Both the position numbers and the translations under genes were made by a program. From the NCBI GenBank assembly GCA_009841405.1, contig VXLV01000076.1, positions 1 through 64,000 of the forward strand: a stretch of 64,000 nt of DNA, read 5' to 3'. The DNA comes from Chloroflexota bacterium (GTDB lineage: Bacteria; Chloroflexota; Anaerolineae; Aggregatilineales; Phototrophicaceae). This document shows, in pieces, positions 7,790-15,522 of the stretch (its first letter is position 1; each line of letters opens with the position of its first letter). A model generated the notes under the pieces. The model saw only the letters and a program-made list of their open reading frames with translations. It ran no database searches and was not told the DNA's origin.

Positions 7790-8641
7790 ATGCCGCAGAC
7801 CCTGATCGAACTTACGGGAGAGCCGAAGGCGCCGATTCTCAATCTCATGCCCGCCAACGGCTTCCCGCCACAGACCTACTTGCCGATGCTTCGCGGCCTG
7901 GCGGGCTTCCGCGCGCTTAGCTTGCCGCCACGCGCGCTCTGGGGCGACCAGAGCCCGCCGAGCGCTTATCGCAGTTGGCGCGATGCCGCTGATGACCTGC
8001 TGCAGGGGCTTGAGCGCTACGACTTGCGCGACATCGTCGCGGTCGGGCATTCGCTGGGCGGCGTGATTTCGATGCTGGCCCTGCTTAAGCAGCCGGCGCG
8101 CTTCCGGGCGCTGATCATGCTCGACCCGGTGCTGCTGCCACAGGAGACGCTCGACCAGCTTGCCAAGGCGCGGGAGGCGGGCCGGATCGACGCGATGCCC
8201 CTGGTGCAGGGCGCGCGGCGCCGGCGACAGGTCTTCGACAGCCGCGATGATGCCTACAGCCGCTTCCGCCAGAAGCCGATCTTCGCGGATTGGTCGGCAG
8301 AGGCGCTGAGCCTGTATGTCGAGCACGGCCTGCGCCCCCGCGAATATAACGCCGGCTTCGAGCTGTGCTGGAGCCCGGAATGGGAAGCGCATTATTTTGC
8401 GACGGTGTACCACGATATCTGGCATGATTTGCCCAAGTTGAATGCGCTGGCGCCGACGCTGATTATACGCGCCGAACACAGCGATACCTTACCCGCAGCG
8501 TCTTTTGCCCGGGCGCGCTCGCTCTTGCCGGGCGCGGCGTTTCACGAGCTGAGAGGGCAGGGGCATCTCTTCCCGCAGGCGGCGCCGCAGGAGACCGCGC
8601 GTGTCATTGCGGAATGGCTGGCCACGCGACATTTGCCTTGA
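7790..8641 (+). CDS. Alpha/beta-hydrolase
   Basis: Soluble alpha/beta-fold hydrolase of 283 aa. The nucleophile elbow is GHSLGG (about residue 84) and the catalytic histidine lies in GQGHLFP near the C-terminus. The oxyanion region is PANGFPPQTY instead of the common HG motif. The substrate is unknown; many relatives act as esterases, lactonases or thioesterases. Either the GTG at 7787 or the adjacent ATG could initiate; no strong ribosome binding site is visible. The stop codon lies inside the tRNA-Phe promoter. Confidence 0.8.
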   Translation: MPQTLIELTGEPKAPILNLMPANGFPPQTYLPMLRGLAGFRALSLPPRALWGDQSPPSAYRSWRDAADDLLQGLERYDLRDIVAVGHSLGGVISMLALLKQPARFRALIMLDPVLLPQETLDQLAKAREAGRIDAMPLVQGARRRRQVFDSRDDAYSRFRQKPIFADWSAEALSLYVEHGLRPREYNAGFELCWSPEWEAHYFATVYHDIWHDLPKLNALAPTLIIRAEHSDTLPAASFARARSLLPGAAFHELRGQGHLFPQAAPQETARVIAEWLATRHLP

Positions 8642-8666
8642 CATCTCTTTGCGCGCGCTCTAAACT
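8638..8666 (+). promoter_or_regulatory. Strong sigma-70-type promoter of tRNA-Phe
   Basis: Perfect TTGACA (8638-8643), a 17-nt spacer and TAAACT (8661-8666) lie 25 nt upstream of the tRNA. The -35 box overlaps the stop codon of the preceding hydrolase gene. Confidence 0.8.
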
Positions 8667-8691
8667 CTTTGTTCCTAAGAAGTTGCCTCAG

Positions 8692-8764
8692 GCCGAGATA
8701 GCTCAGTTGGTAGAGCATCGCACTGAAAATGCGGGTGTCCCCAGTTCAAGTCTGGGTCTCGGCA
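8692..8764 (+). tRNA. tRNA-Phe (anticodon GAA)
   Basis: Complete cloverleaf of 73 nt. The acceptor stem pairs GCCGAGA (8692-8698) with TCTCGGC (8757-8763), with discriminator A. The anticodon loop CTGAAAA gives anticodon GAA. The D arm (GCTCAGTTGGTAGAGC) and T arm (CAGTTCAAGTCTG) are canonical. CCA is not encoded. Confidence 0.95.
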
Positions 8765-8768
8765 CAAG

Positions 8769-8796
8769 AAATACTCGTCCAGCCGGCGAGTATTTT
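8769..8796 (+). terminator. Intrinsic terminator after tRNA-Phe
   Basis: AAATACTCG (8769-8777) pairs perfectly with CGAGTATTT (8787-8795) around a 9-nt loop and ends in a TTTT run, 5 nt after the tRNA. Confidence 0.75.
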
Positions 8797-8882
8797 GCGT
8801 TTGGCTGTAGTATTAGCACAAGCTAACTGCGCGCGCGCAGCGCCGTCTCTAGAGTGTTTAGTACGCAGCGGACGGCTTTCTA

Positions 8883-10067
8883 ATGAAGACCATCCTCCTT
8901 GTATCGCGGTGCCCGCCCTATCCGCTTCATCTTGGCGACCGGCTGATCATCTGGCATCTGTCGCGGGAGCTTTCGCAGCGCGGTTATGTCATTGACTTGC
9001 TGGCGCTTTATAATCGCGACGAGGATCTGGAGCAGGTCGACAGCTACCGGGCATTCTTCCGGCACATTGAGCTTTTTCAGGAGCCGGCTCGCGATTCGCT
9101 TGCTTACCTGCGCCGCCTGATCGACCGCTCGGCCCGCTTCGCCGCGTCAGCCGAGCGCAGCTTCTGCCCGGACTTGTGGCGCGCCATCGCCGATCGCCTG
9201 GACGGCTACGAGTACGACCTGGTTCACTGTTTCGGCTCGGTCAGCGTCTACGAATACTTTCCGCTCTTCGCCGGCCGCCCCAACGTTATCACGCCCTACG
9301 AATCTCACGCGCTCTATTTGCAGTCCGCCGCCGCGCAAGGCGACTGGCGCGCCCGCTTGCGCCTGCCGCTGGTAAGGCGCTTCGAGCGCTTCATGTTCGC
9401 GCCTTTTGACCGGACCGTAGTTATATCGGCGGCCGATCGCGACCTGCTGCTCGGCTTGCAGCCGGCGTTGAACATCGAAGTAATACCAAATGGCATCGAG
9501 CTTTCGCGTTTTCGCCCACAGGAACTCGCGCGCGATCCGTGCACGTTGCTCTTTGTCGGCAATTACGAGTACGCGCCCAATCAAGACGCCGCGCGCGTCT
9601 TGGCCGAGCAGGTCCTGCCGCATGTTCGCCAGGCCCGGCCCGAGGCGCGGCTGCAATTGGTCGGCGCCAATCCGCCGGCTTGGCTGCGCGCCCTGGAAAG
9701 CGACGCGATTGAAGTCAGCGGGCGTGTGCCGGATGTAGCGCCCTACCTGGCGCGCGCCACGGTCTTCGTCTGCCCGCTGCGGGTTGGCGCCGGCTTGAAG
9801 AACAAAGTTCTGGAAGCGCTGGCGATGGGCATCCCGGTTGTTGCGACCCCGCTGAGCCTGGACGGCATTAATGCGCGTCCTGGGGAATCGGCGCTGGTCG
9901 CCGAGGCCGACGACATCGCCGCGGCGACGATCGACTTGCTGGGCGATCAAGGGCTGCGCGAGCGCCTCTCGCGCGGCGGACGGGCGCTGATCGAATCGCA
10001 ATATAGCTGGGCGCGGACCGCTTCCAGCTATGAACGGCTCTACGACGAAATCTGCCAGGCTAAATGA
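8883..10067 (+). CDS. Group 1 (GT4) glycosyltransferase
   Basis: GT-B fold glycosyltransferase of 394 aa. The N-terminal acceptor domain begins LLVSRCPPYPLHLGDR, similar to the PEP-CTERM/EpsH-associated sugar transferases. The C-terminal donor domain shows VIPNGIE, LLFVGNYEYAPN, a PLRVGAGLKNKVLEALAMG stretch and VATPL, all typical of nucleotide-sugar binding in GT4. It probably adds a sugar to an exopolysaccharide or glycolipid precursor at the inner membrane face. The last 8 nt overlap the convergent GH172-like gene. The ribosome binding site is weak. Confidence 0.85.
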   Translation: MKTILLVSRCPPYPLHLGDRLIIWHLSRELSQRGYVIDLLALYNRDEDLEQVDSYRAFFRHIELFQEPARDSLAYLRRLIDRSARFAASAERSFCPDLWRAIADRLDGYEYDLVHCFGSVSVYEYFPLFAGRPNVITPYESHALYLQSAAAQGDWRARLRLPLVRRFERFMFAPFDRTVVISAADRDLLLGLQPALNIEVIPNGIELSRFRPQELARDPCTLLFVGNYEYAPNQDAARVLAEQVLPHVRQARPEARLQLVGANPPAWLRALESDAIEVSGRVPDVAPYLARATVFVCPLRVGAGLKNKVLEALAMGIPVVATPLSLDGINARPGESALVAEADDIAAATIDLLGDQGLRERLSRGGRALIESQYSWARTASSYERLYDEICQAK

Positions 10068-11145
10068 CTTGCAGCTGATCGCGCGCGGGCAGCGCCGGGA
10101 AGGGCGCCTGCGGCAGGGTCTGATACCAATAGGCGACCGAAGCGATATCGTCTTGCAGCGGCAGGTAGCGGCGATTGTAGCCCCAGCCCAGCGCCTGCAT
10201 CGTGACGCGCAGATCGGATTCGAAGCGAACCGGGTCCATGATATGCCAGCGGTACATGCCCATGCGGTGCTGTGACCGGTAAGCGCCGTCGGGGCGGATC
10301 ACCTGGTGGAATCCGGCGTAGGGCGTGGTGAAGGTGACGTAACCTTCATTATGCCGCGGGCTGGGGTCAAAGTTGTACGAGCCGCAGAAATAATCTTCGG
10401 TGCCCGTGCCGCAGATTGTGGGATACTCGTCGCCGTCCATGTAGAACTTGATTTCGCCCTCGCCCCACCAGCCGTTGTTGTTCGCGCCCCAGGCCATGTA
10501 CGTGCCCACGTAATGCCCGCGCCCGCTGATGCCGTCGACGATGGTGTAGACATCTTTGTAGGGCAGGGGATTGACGCGGCGGAATTGCGCGTGGAAATAG
10601 GCGGCGTCTTCGGGCACGTCGGTCAACGTATAATTCACCTGATAATAGAGCGTCATTTCTTCTTCGGCGATATTGCTGATCGTCATGCGGCAATGTTTGC
10701 GGAAGGGCATCTCCCAGTAGCAGTTGAAGGCGCTGCCCGGGTTGACGCAGACCGGCAGCGACGTGACCTGGGCGTATTCGCCCCAGCCGACCGCGAAGAA
10801 ATCGCCGATGGGGCATTCCACCGAGGGCTGATCGCTGCCGTCCCAATAAACCCGCAGGATGCAAAAGCGCCAATTGCCGGTGGGCGTCAGCCAAATCTGC
10901 TGGATGGCGCCGGGCCCGCTGATATCGGCCATGGTGAAGGTTTCGCCCGCGCCGATGCGCACCGAGGGCGAGACCTTCCAGCCGTGGCCGAGGTCGCGGG
11001 CGGCGCGGCTGCCCGTGCCTTCTGCGGCCATACCGCCGCGCCCCTTGGCGCCGTCGAAGTTCTCCGCGCTCAACGAACGCGACTTGGCCGCGGACAGCCG
11101 CGACAGATTGCCCAGATGCAAACCCAAGCCGTTGAATCCGTTCAT
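10060..11145 (-). CDS. DUF2961/GH172-family glycoside hydrolase
   Basis: Protein of 361 aa matching DUF2961, the family of glycoside hydrolases (GH172) that includes alpha-D-fructofuranosidases and difructose-anhydride synthases and assembles into multimeric double-jelly-roll particles. Recognisable parts are the AAEGTGSRAARDLG opening, ISGPGAIQQIWLT, the GRGHYVGTYMAWG strand and the acidic GTGTEDYFCGSYNF segment, where a catalytic Glu is expected. No signal peptide is seen, so it is probably cytoplasmic. The ATG at 11145 is preceded by GAGGAGAGG. The upstream gene in the same direction is a lipoprotein, 35 nt away. The substrate is not predictable. Confidence 0.85.
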   Translation of the reverse strand: MNGFNGLGLHLGNLSRLSAAKSRSLSAENFDGAKGRGGMAAEGTGSRAARDLGHGWKVSPSVRIGAGETFTMADISGPGAIQQIWLTPTGNWRFCILRVYWDGSDQPSVECPIGDFFAVGWGEYAQVTSLPVCVNPGSAFNCYWEMPFRKHCRMTISNIAEEEMTLYYQVNYTLTDVPEDAAYFHAQFRRVNPLPYKDVYTIVDGISGRGHYVGTYMAWGANNNGWWGEGEIKFYMDGDEYPTICGTGTEDYFCGSYNFDPSPRHNEGYVTFTTPYAGFHQVIRPDGAYRSQHRMGMYRWHIMDPVRFESDLRVTMQALGWGYNRRYLPLQDDIASVAYWYQTLPQAPFPALPARDQLQVI

Positions 11146-11180
11146 GGAAGGCCTCTCCTCATTCTTTTGTTCCACGCGCT

Positions 11181-11747
11181 TTACGGGGTTGGGGTGGGGG
11201 TGCCCGCCAGATTGTCAAAATGCAATTGGAATACTTCACAAACATCGGGATGCGAGCCGACGTAGACATAGCTGATATTGTCACCCTCATAAACAAGCGA
11301 TCCGGCGCTGGCGCAAGGTTCGATTTCAATTGCCTGGGCGCTGGCGTTACCCTCTTGCCCGCCCAGCAAGCAGTTGATCATTTCTTGATTGACGCGCGAT
11401 TGATTGAGGACCAGCGCCCCGCCAATCTTGGGCGCGGTCACGATCGAATCGAGATGACGGTAGAACTTGGCCGCCAGGGCGCCCCGATCCTGGAAACACT
11501 GCAAGAATTGCTCGGCTTTGGCGAGGACGGCCGTGACGGCCACCTGCCCGCTCAGCAAAGACGCGCCGCCGAATGCCGCGAAAGCGCCGTCGATCGTCGT
11601 GTCGACGTCCGAGGCCGAGTAGCCGGCCAAGTTCGGCAGCAGGCGCTGGGCCGACGCCGCATCGTTCGGGGAGTTGCCCGTGTCGCTGCAAGCCAGGAGC
11701 AGCGGTAAAACAACTATCATGATTGCAAAGGGGCGCAGCATCCTCAA
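11181..11747 (-). CDS. Hypothetical lipoprotein
   Basis: Unrecognised secreted lipoprotein of 188 aa. A hydrophobic signal ends in the lipobox LLAC about 20 residues from the start, followed by a Ser/Asp-rich linker. The mature part contains four further cysteines and ends in a Thr-Pro repeat (GTPTPTP). The TTG at 11747 is preferred because GAGGGG lies 7 nt before it; the ATG two codons later has its best Shine-Dalgarno match too far away. It may share a transcript with the GH172-like gene 35 nt downstream. Confidence 0.65.
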   Translation of the reverse strand: MRMLRPFAIMIVVLPLLLACSDTGNSPNDAASAQRLLPNLAGYSASDVDTTIDGAFAAFGGASLLSGQVAVTAVLAKAEQFLQCFQDRGALAAKFYRHLDSIVTAPKIGGALVLNQSRVNQEMINCLLGGQEGNASAQAIEIEPCASAGSLVYEGDNISYVYVGSHPDVCEVFQLHFDNLAGTPTPTP

Positions 11748-11883
11748 ATTGATTCCCCTCGATGAATCGCGCATTTTCTATGCTATTCTATCAGCGATTT
11801 CGCACAGACACACAGTAGACGCTCAGCGTTTTCGTGGCTCGCTTGATGTCTTGGGCGGTCAAGAACAGAGAAATGGACAAGCT

Positions 11884-12699
11884 ATGAAACTGGTTCGTTA
11901 CGAGATAGACGGCGCGGAAGGCATTGGCGTCTTGCGCGGCGGCGAGATTCATTTGCTCGCTTGCGACGATATGGTGGAACTAATGCCAGTGGCGGCCCAG
12001 TTTGTCGAGACGGGCGAGGCAGATTCTATTGCTGGCGCCCGCATATTGCCCCCGCTGATCCCGGGCAAAATCCTGGCCATCGGCCGCAACTATGCCGAGC
12101 ACGCGCGCGAGCTCAACAACGAAGTGCCGGCCGAGCCGCTGGTCTTCGCGGTCATGCCCAGCGCGGTCATCGGCGACGGCGATGTCATCGAGTGGGAGCG
12201 CGAGCTGACCGCGCAGGTGGATTGGGAAGGCGAGCTGGCAGTCATCATCGGGGCGACCGCTCGGCGCGTTTCGCAAGCGGATGCGCTCAATTACGTCTTC
12301 GGCTACACCATCGCCAATGACGTCTCGGCGCGGGACTTGCAGACGCGGGACAAGCAGTGGACGCGCGCCAAGGGGCTCGACACATTTTGCCCACTGGGGC
12401 CGGTAGTAGTCACCGCCGATGAAATCCCCGATCCGCAGAAGCTGCGTATTGTTACGACGGTTGATGGCGTCGAAAAGCAGAATGGTTCGACCGCCGACAT
12501 GATATTCTCAGTCAGCTACTTGATCGCGCATTTGTCGCGGGCGTTCACGCTGCGCCCGGGCGATGTGATCCTGACCGGCACGCCCAGTGGGGTGGGCAAA
12601 GCCATGAACCCGCCGGAATTCCTGGGCGAGGGCAGCGTCGTCAGCGTTGAGATCGAAGGCATCGGCAAATTGACCAATCCTTGCCGGGTTTTGGTTTAA
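11884..12699 (+). CDS. Fumarylacetoacetate hydrolase (FAH) family protein
   Basis: Protein of 271 aa of the FAH superfamily. Its enzymes cut C-C bonds in acylpyruvates or isomerise and decarboxylate 2-oxo-hept-ene dioates in aromatic and sugar-acid breakdown. The signature GRNYAEHARE, the metal ligands in WEGELAVIIG and NDVSARDLQ, and TGTPSGVG are all visible. The first 60 residues form the small N-terminal domain. It stands alone, so the exact substrate (acylpyruvate, 2-keto-3-deoxy sugar acid or ureidoglycolate-like) is open. Confidence 0.85.
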   Translation: MKLVRYEIDGAEGIGVLRGGEIHLLACDDMVELMPVAAQFVETGEADSIAGARILPPLIPGKILAIGRNYAEHARELNNEVPAEPLVFAVMPSAVIGDGDVIEWERELTAQVDWEGELAVIIGATARRVSQADALNYVFGYTIANDVSARDLQTRDKQWTRAKGLDTFCPLGPVVVTADEIPDPQKLRIVTTVDGVEKQNGSTADMIFSVSYLIAHLSRAFTLRPGDVILTGTPSGVGKAMNPPEFLGEGSVVSVEIEGIGKLTNPCRVLV

Positions 12700-12727
12700 C
12701 CACAGAGCCACAGAGGGCACAGAGAAA
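12700..12727 (+). repeat. CACAGAG-type short intergenic repeat
   Basis: ACCACAGAG, CCACAGAGGG and CACAGAGAAA follow one another directly after the FAH stop codon, giving three imperfect copies of a CACAGAG core. Similar CACAGAG/CACGGAG runs occur between genes in many unrelated bacteria. The remaining 150 nt to the next gene hold nothing recognisable. Confidence 0.5.
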
Positions 12728-12876
12728 TCGTAGAGGCGACTCTGTGAGCCGCCCTCCGGCTATAGGCTACAATGTTGCCGACAGTTACGGAGCGATACTC
12801 ATAAGTGAAATCAGTACAGTCTCCAACCGCGAGTAGGGCGGATGTTCAACTGGGTGTGTAGCAGTTAAGTCCAATC

Positions 12877-14082
12877 ATGCCTAAACCAGTCACCATCAGA
12901 GACGTTCGCGTGATTCTCACGCAGCCGGGCAAGTCCCGGCTCTGCATCGTGAAGGTCATTACTTCCGAGCCGGGACTCCACGGCTTGGGCTGTGCCACCT
13001 TTACGCAGCGCATTTTCGCCGTTGCCACCGCGATTGAACGCCACCTGAAGCCTTTCTTGCTCGGTCGTGATGTCGACCGCATCGAAGAGATCTGGAATAT
13101 GTCGATGATGCACGGTTATTGGCGCAACGGGCCCGTGCTCAACAACGCCATATCCGGCGTCGACCAGGCGCTCTGGGATATCAAAGGCAAGCGCGCCGGC
13201 ATGAGTGTCTGCGATCTGCTGGGCGGCAAGTCGCGCGAGGCGGCCAACGTTTACGTGCACGCTGACGGGCGCGACAAGCAGGAAGTCGCCGACCGCGCGC
13301 GCGCCTTTATGGAGCAGGGCTATCGCTTCGTGCGCGTGCAGATGGGCGGCTATGGCGGGTCCGGCAGCCCGCTCGTCAAGCCGAAGAACGCCCCGCCCGG
13401 CGCTTACTACGACCCGCGCGATTATTGCCGGCGGATGCTGGACATGATCGCGTATCTGCGCGAACAGCTTGGCGACGAGATCGAATTGCTGCACGACATT
13501 CACGAGCGCCTCGCGCCGATCCACGCCGTCGAATTCGCCAAAGATGTCGAGCAATTCAAGCTCTTTTTCCTGGAGGACGCGCTGGCGCCGGAAGATATCC
13601 ACTGGTTTCGTACGATCCGCGCGCAATGCGCGACGCCGCTGGCGATGGGCGAGCTCTTCAACAACCCGCACGAGTGGCAGCTGCTGATTCAGGAGCGTCT
13701 CATCGACTTCATTCGCATGCACATCAGCCAGATGGGCGGGATAACGCCGGCGCGCAATGTCGCGATATTCGCCGACATGTATGGCCTGCGCACGGCCTGG
13801 CACGGGCCCAGCGATACTTCGCCCGTCGGCCACGCCGCCAACTTGCAGTTGGATCTCTGGCATCCCAACTTCGGCGTTCAGGAATGGTATCGCCCGTCGG
13901 CGTTGGACTACGAGATCTTCCCCGGCTTGCCCGTTGTGGAGGATGGCTATTTGTATGCCAATGACCAGCCGGGGCTGGGCATCGACATTGACGAGCAGCT
14001 GGCGGCGAAATATCCCTGCCAGGACATTGTCGAAGACTGGACGCAGGCGCGCCTGCCCGACGGCAGCCCGGCGCGGCCCTAG
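12877..14082 (+). CDS. Enolase-superfamily sugar-acid dehydratase (D-mannonate dehydratase/RspA-like)
   Basis: Protein of 401 aa of the mandelate racemase/muconate lactonizing enzyme group. The capping domain spans about residues 1-115 and the TIM barrel follows. The ManD/RspA subgroup is indicated by HGYWRNGPVLNNAISGVDQALWDIKGK, split across the domain border, and by VYVHADG and HDIHERL. Metal ligands are expected at Asp in LLHDIHE, Glu in FFLEDAL and Glu in AMGELFNN; the late HGPSDTSPVGHAAN loop carries the catalytic His. Substrates in this subgroup are D-mannonate or D-gluconate, and some members have low activity. Together with iolB and the sugar kinases it points to sugar-acid breakdown. 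Confidence 0.85.
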   Translation: MPKPVTIRDVRVILTQPGKSRLCIVKVITSEPGLHGLGCATFTQRIFAVATAIERHLKPFLLGRDVDRIEEIWNMSMMHGYWRNGPVLNNAISGVDQALWDIKGKRAGMSVCDLLGGKSREAANVYVHADGRDKQEVADRARAFMEQGYRFVRVQMGGYGGSGSPLVKPKNAPPGAYYDPRDYCRRMLDMIAYLREQLGDEIELLHDIHERLAPIHAVEFAKDVEQFKLFFLEDALAPEDIHWFRTIRAQCATPLAMGELFNNPHEWQLLIQERLIDFIRMHISQMGGITPARNVAIFADMYGLRTAWHGPSDTSPVGHAANLQLDLWHPNFGVQEWYRPSALDYEIFPGLPVVEDGYLYANDQPGLGIDIDEQLAAKYPCQDIVEDWTQARLPDGSPARP

Positions 14083-14147
14083 CCAACTGTGATGACTTTT
14101 CGCCCGGCGCGGGTTATAGTGGCAGGCAGAAAGCGAGGAGCGTGGAC

Positions 14148-14720
14148 ATGGCTATCAACCGGTCTCCAGTCATGACAGTCGAAGACTATTTCGCATGGGA
14201 ACTGCTCCAAGAGCGCAAACACGAATACATCGACGGAGTAGTCATCGAGATGCCTGGAGTCAGCAACAAGCACGACGCCATTACCGTGAATATTATCTAT
14301 CTCTTTATTGGCTGTCTCGACCGTTTGCGCTTTTATCTCCGCACGGCCGAATTACGGGTGCAAGTCAGCCCGAGTCGCTATGTCTACCCGGATCTCACCA
14401 TTGTTTACGGTCGCCCCAGCTTTGCTGACGCCAGCAATTATAACCTGATCAATCCCTATGTCGTGCTTGAAGTGACATCGCCCACCAGCATCAATCGTGA
14501 CCGACAGGAAAAACTCGAATACTACTACGACGTGCCCTCTATCGAAGCCTGCCTCATCGTTGACCAGCACCGACACAACGCCGAACTATATGAGCGCGGC
14601 GCCAGCGGCTGGAAACGTCAGGTATTCACAGAGACTGAAGAAATCATCCCGCTGGCAATGCTGGATTGTGAACTTCCGCTGGCTGAAATCTATCGCGGCA
14701 TCGAATTCGAAGCGCGCTAG
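14148..14720 (+). CDS. Uma2-family PD-(D/E)XK nuclease-like protein, copy 1
   Basis: Protein of 190 aa of the Uma2 (DUF820) family, which has a restriction-endonuclease-like fold. The active-site pattern is Asp in YPDLTIVYG, Glu in VVLEVTSPTS and Lys in RQEKLEYYY. The biological role of Uma2 proteins is unsettled; many genomes carry large numbers of them. ATG at 14148 follows GAGGAG by 7 nt. The last 167 residues are identical to copy 2, while the first 22 differ at many positions, so gene conversion or a partial duplication is likely. Confidence 0.9.
   Translation: MAINRSPVMTVEDYFAWELLQERKHEYIDGVVIEMPGVSNKHDAITVNIIYLFIGCLDRLRFYLRTAELRVQVSPSRYVYPDLTIVYGRPSFADASNYNLINPYVVLEVTSPTSINRDRQEKLEYYYDVPSIEACLIVDQHRHNAELYERGASGWKRQVFTETEEIIPLAMLDCELPLAEIYRGIEFEAR
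14219..14720 (+). repeat. Direct repeat, unit 1 (502 bp)
   Basis: Matches 15021-15522 at an offset of 802 with two differences, at 14219 (a/g) and 14255 (t/c). The final 465 bp are identical. The match stops at the shared TAG stop codon, with weaker homology to serA sequence beyond it. Confidence 0.95.
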
Positions 14721-14790
14721 CCTGCCAGGACCGCCGGATTGCAAACATACGTCGCCCTGCCGCGCAGCAGGTAGTCGGAGAAGCGCTGAG
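14717..14790 (-). pseudogene. Remnant of a serA 3' end
   Basis: On the minus strand this stretch encodes DYLLRGRATYVCNPAVLAG-stop, clearly related to the real SerA C-terminus DYLLEGVAANVCNPAVLES-stop at 15523. The homology fades after about 20 codons and no upstream SerA sequence is present. It sits directly after Uma2 copy 1, exactly as the real serA sits after copy 2. It is therefore a decayed end of a duplicated uma2-serA block. Confidence 0.7.
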
Positions 14791-14949
14791 GGCAGAGTAT
14801 CTGCCTCAAGACTTCTTCAAGCCGTAGACGCATGCGGGCCGGCCCGATGGTAGCCCGTATCGGCCGTGACGCTGGCTGGTTCCGCTTTTGATGACAGTTT
14901 GACAGCTTCGAGGTATGATGTTGACACAGGAATCGGGCTGAGGTTGAAA

Positions 14950-15522
14950 ATGGCAATCCGAACAAGAACTGCCATGTCGGTGGACGAGTACTTTGAATGG
15001 GAACAGCTTCAAGAGCGCAAGCACGAATACATCGACGGAGTAGTCATCGAGATGCCCGGAGTCAGCAACAAGCACGACGCCATTACCGTGAATATTATCT
15101 ATCTCTTTATTGGCTGTCTCGACCGTTTGCGCTTTTATCTCCGCACGGCCGAATTACGGGTGCAAGTCAGCCCGAGTCGCTATGTCTACCCGGATCTCAC
15201 CATTGTTTACGGTCGCCCCAGCTTTGCTGACGCCAGCAATTATAACCTGATCAATCCCTATGTCGTGCTTGAAGTGACATCGCCCACCAGCATCAATCGT
15301 GACCGACAGGAAAAACTCGAATACTACTACGACGTGCCCTCTATCGAAGCCTGCCTCATCGTTGACCAGCACCGACACAACGCCGAACTATATGAGCGCG
15401 GCGCCAGCGGCTGGAAACGTCAGGTATTCACAGAGACTGAAGAAATCATCCCGCTGGCAATGCTGGATTGTGAACTTCCGCTGGCTGAAATCTATCGCGG
15501 CATCGAATTCGAAGCGCGCTAG
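14950..15522 (+). CDS. Uma2-family PD-(D/E)XK nuclease-like protein, copy 2
   Basis: Protein of 190 aa, a close relative of the gene 230 nt upstream, with the same active-site residues (Asp in YPDLTIVYG, Glu in VVLEVTSPTS, Lys in RQEKLEY). The first 22 residues (MAIRTRTAMSVDEYFEWEQL) are distinct from copy 1, and the rest is identical. ATG at 14950 follows GAGG by 6 nt. Its stop codon lies directly against the stop codon of the convergent serA gene, with no base between them. Confidence 0.9.
   Translation: MAIRTRTAMSVDEYFEWEQLQERKHEYIDGVVIEMPGVSNKHDAITVNIIYLFIGCLDRLRFYLRTAELRVQVSPSRYVYPDLTIVYGRPSFADASNYNLINPYVVLEVTSPTSINRDRQEKLEYYYDVPSIEACLIVDQHRHNAELYERGASGWKRQVFTETEEIIPLAMLDCELPLAEIYRGIEFEAR
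15021..15522 (+). repeat. Direct repeat, unit 2 (502 bp)
   Basis: Second copy of the 14219-14720 block, with two silent differences. Confidence 0.95.

Noticed and set aside
12700..12727. CRISPR-like short repeats
   Set aside because: Only three imperfect CACAGAG units without spacers; it is a simple intergenic repeat.
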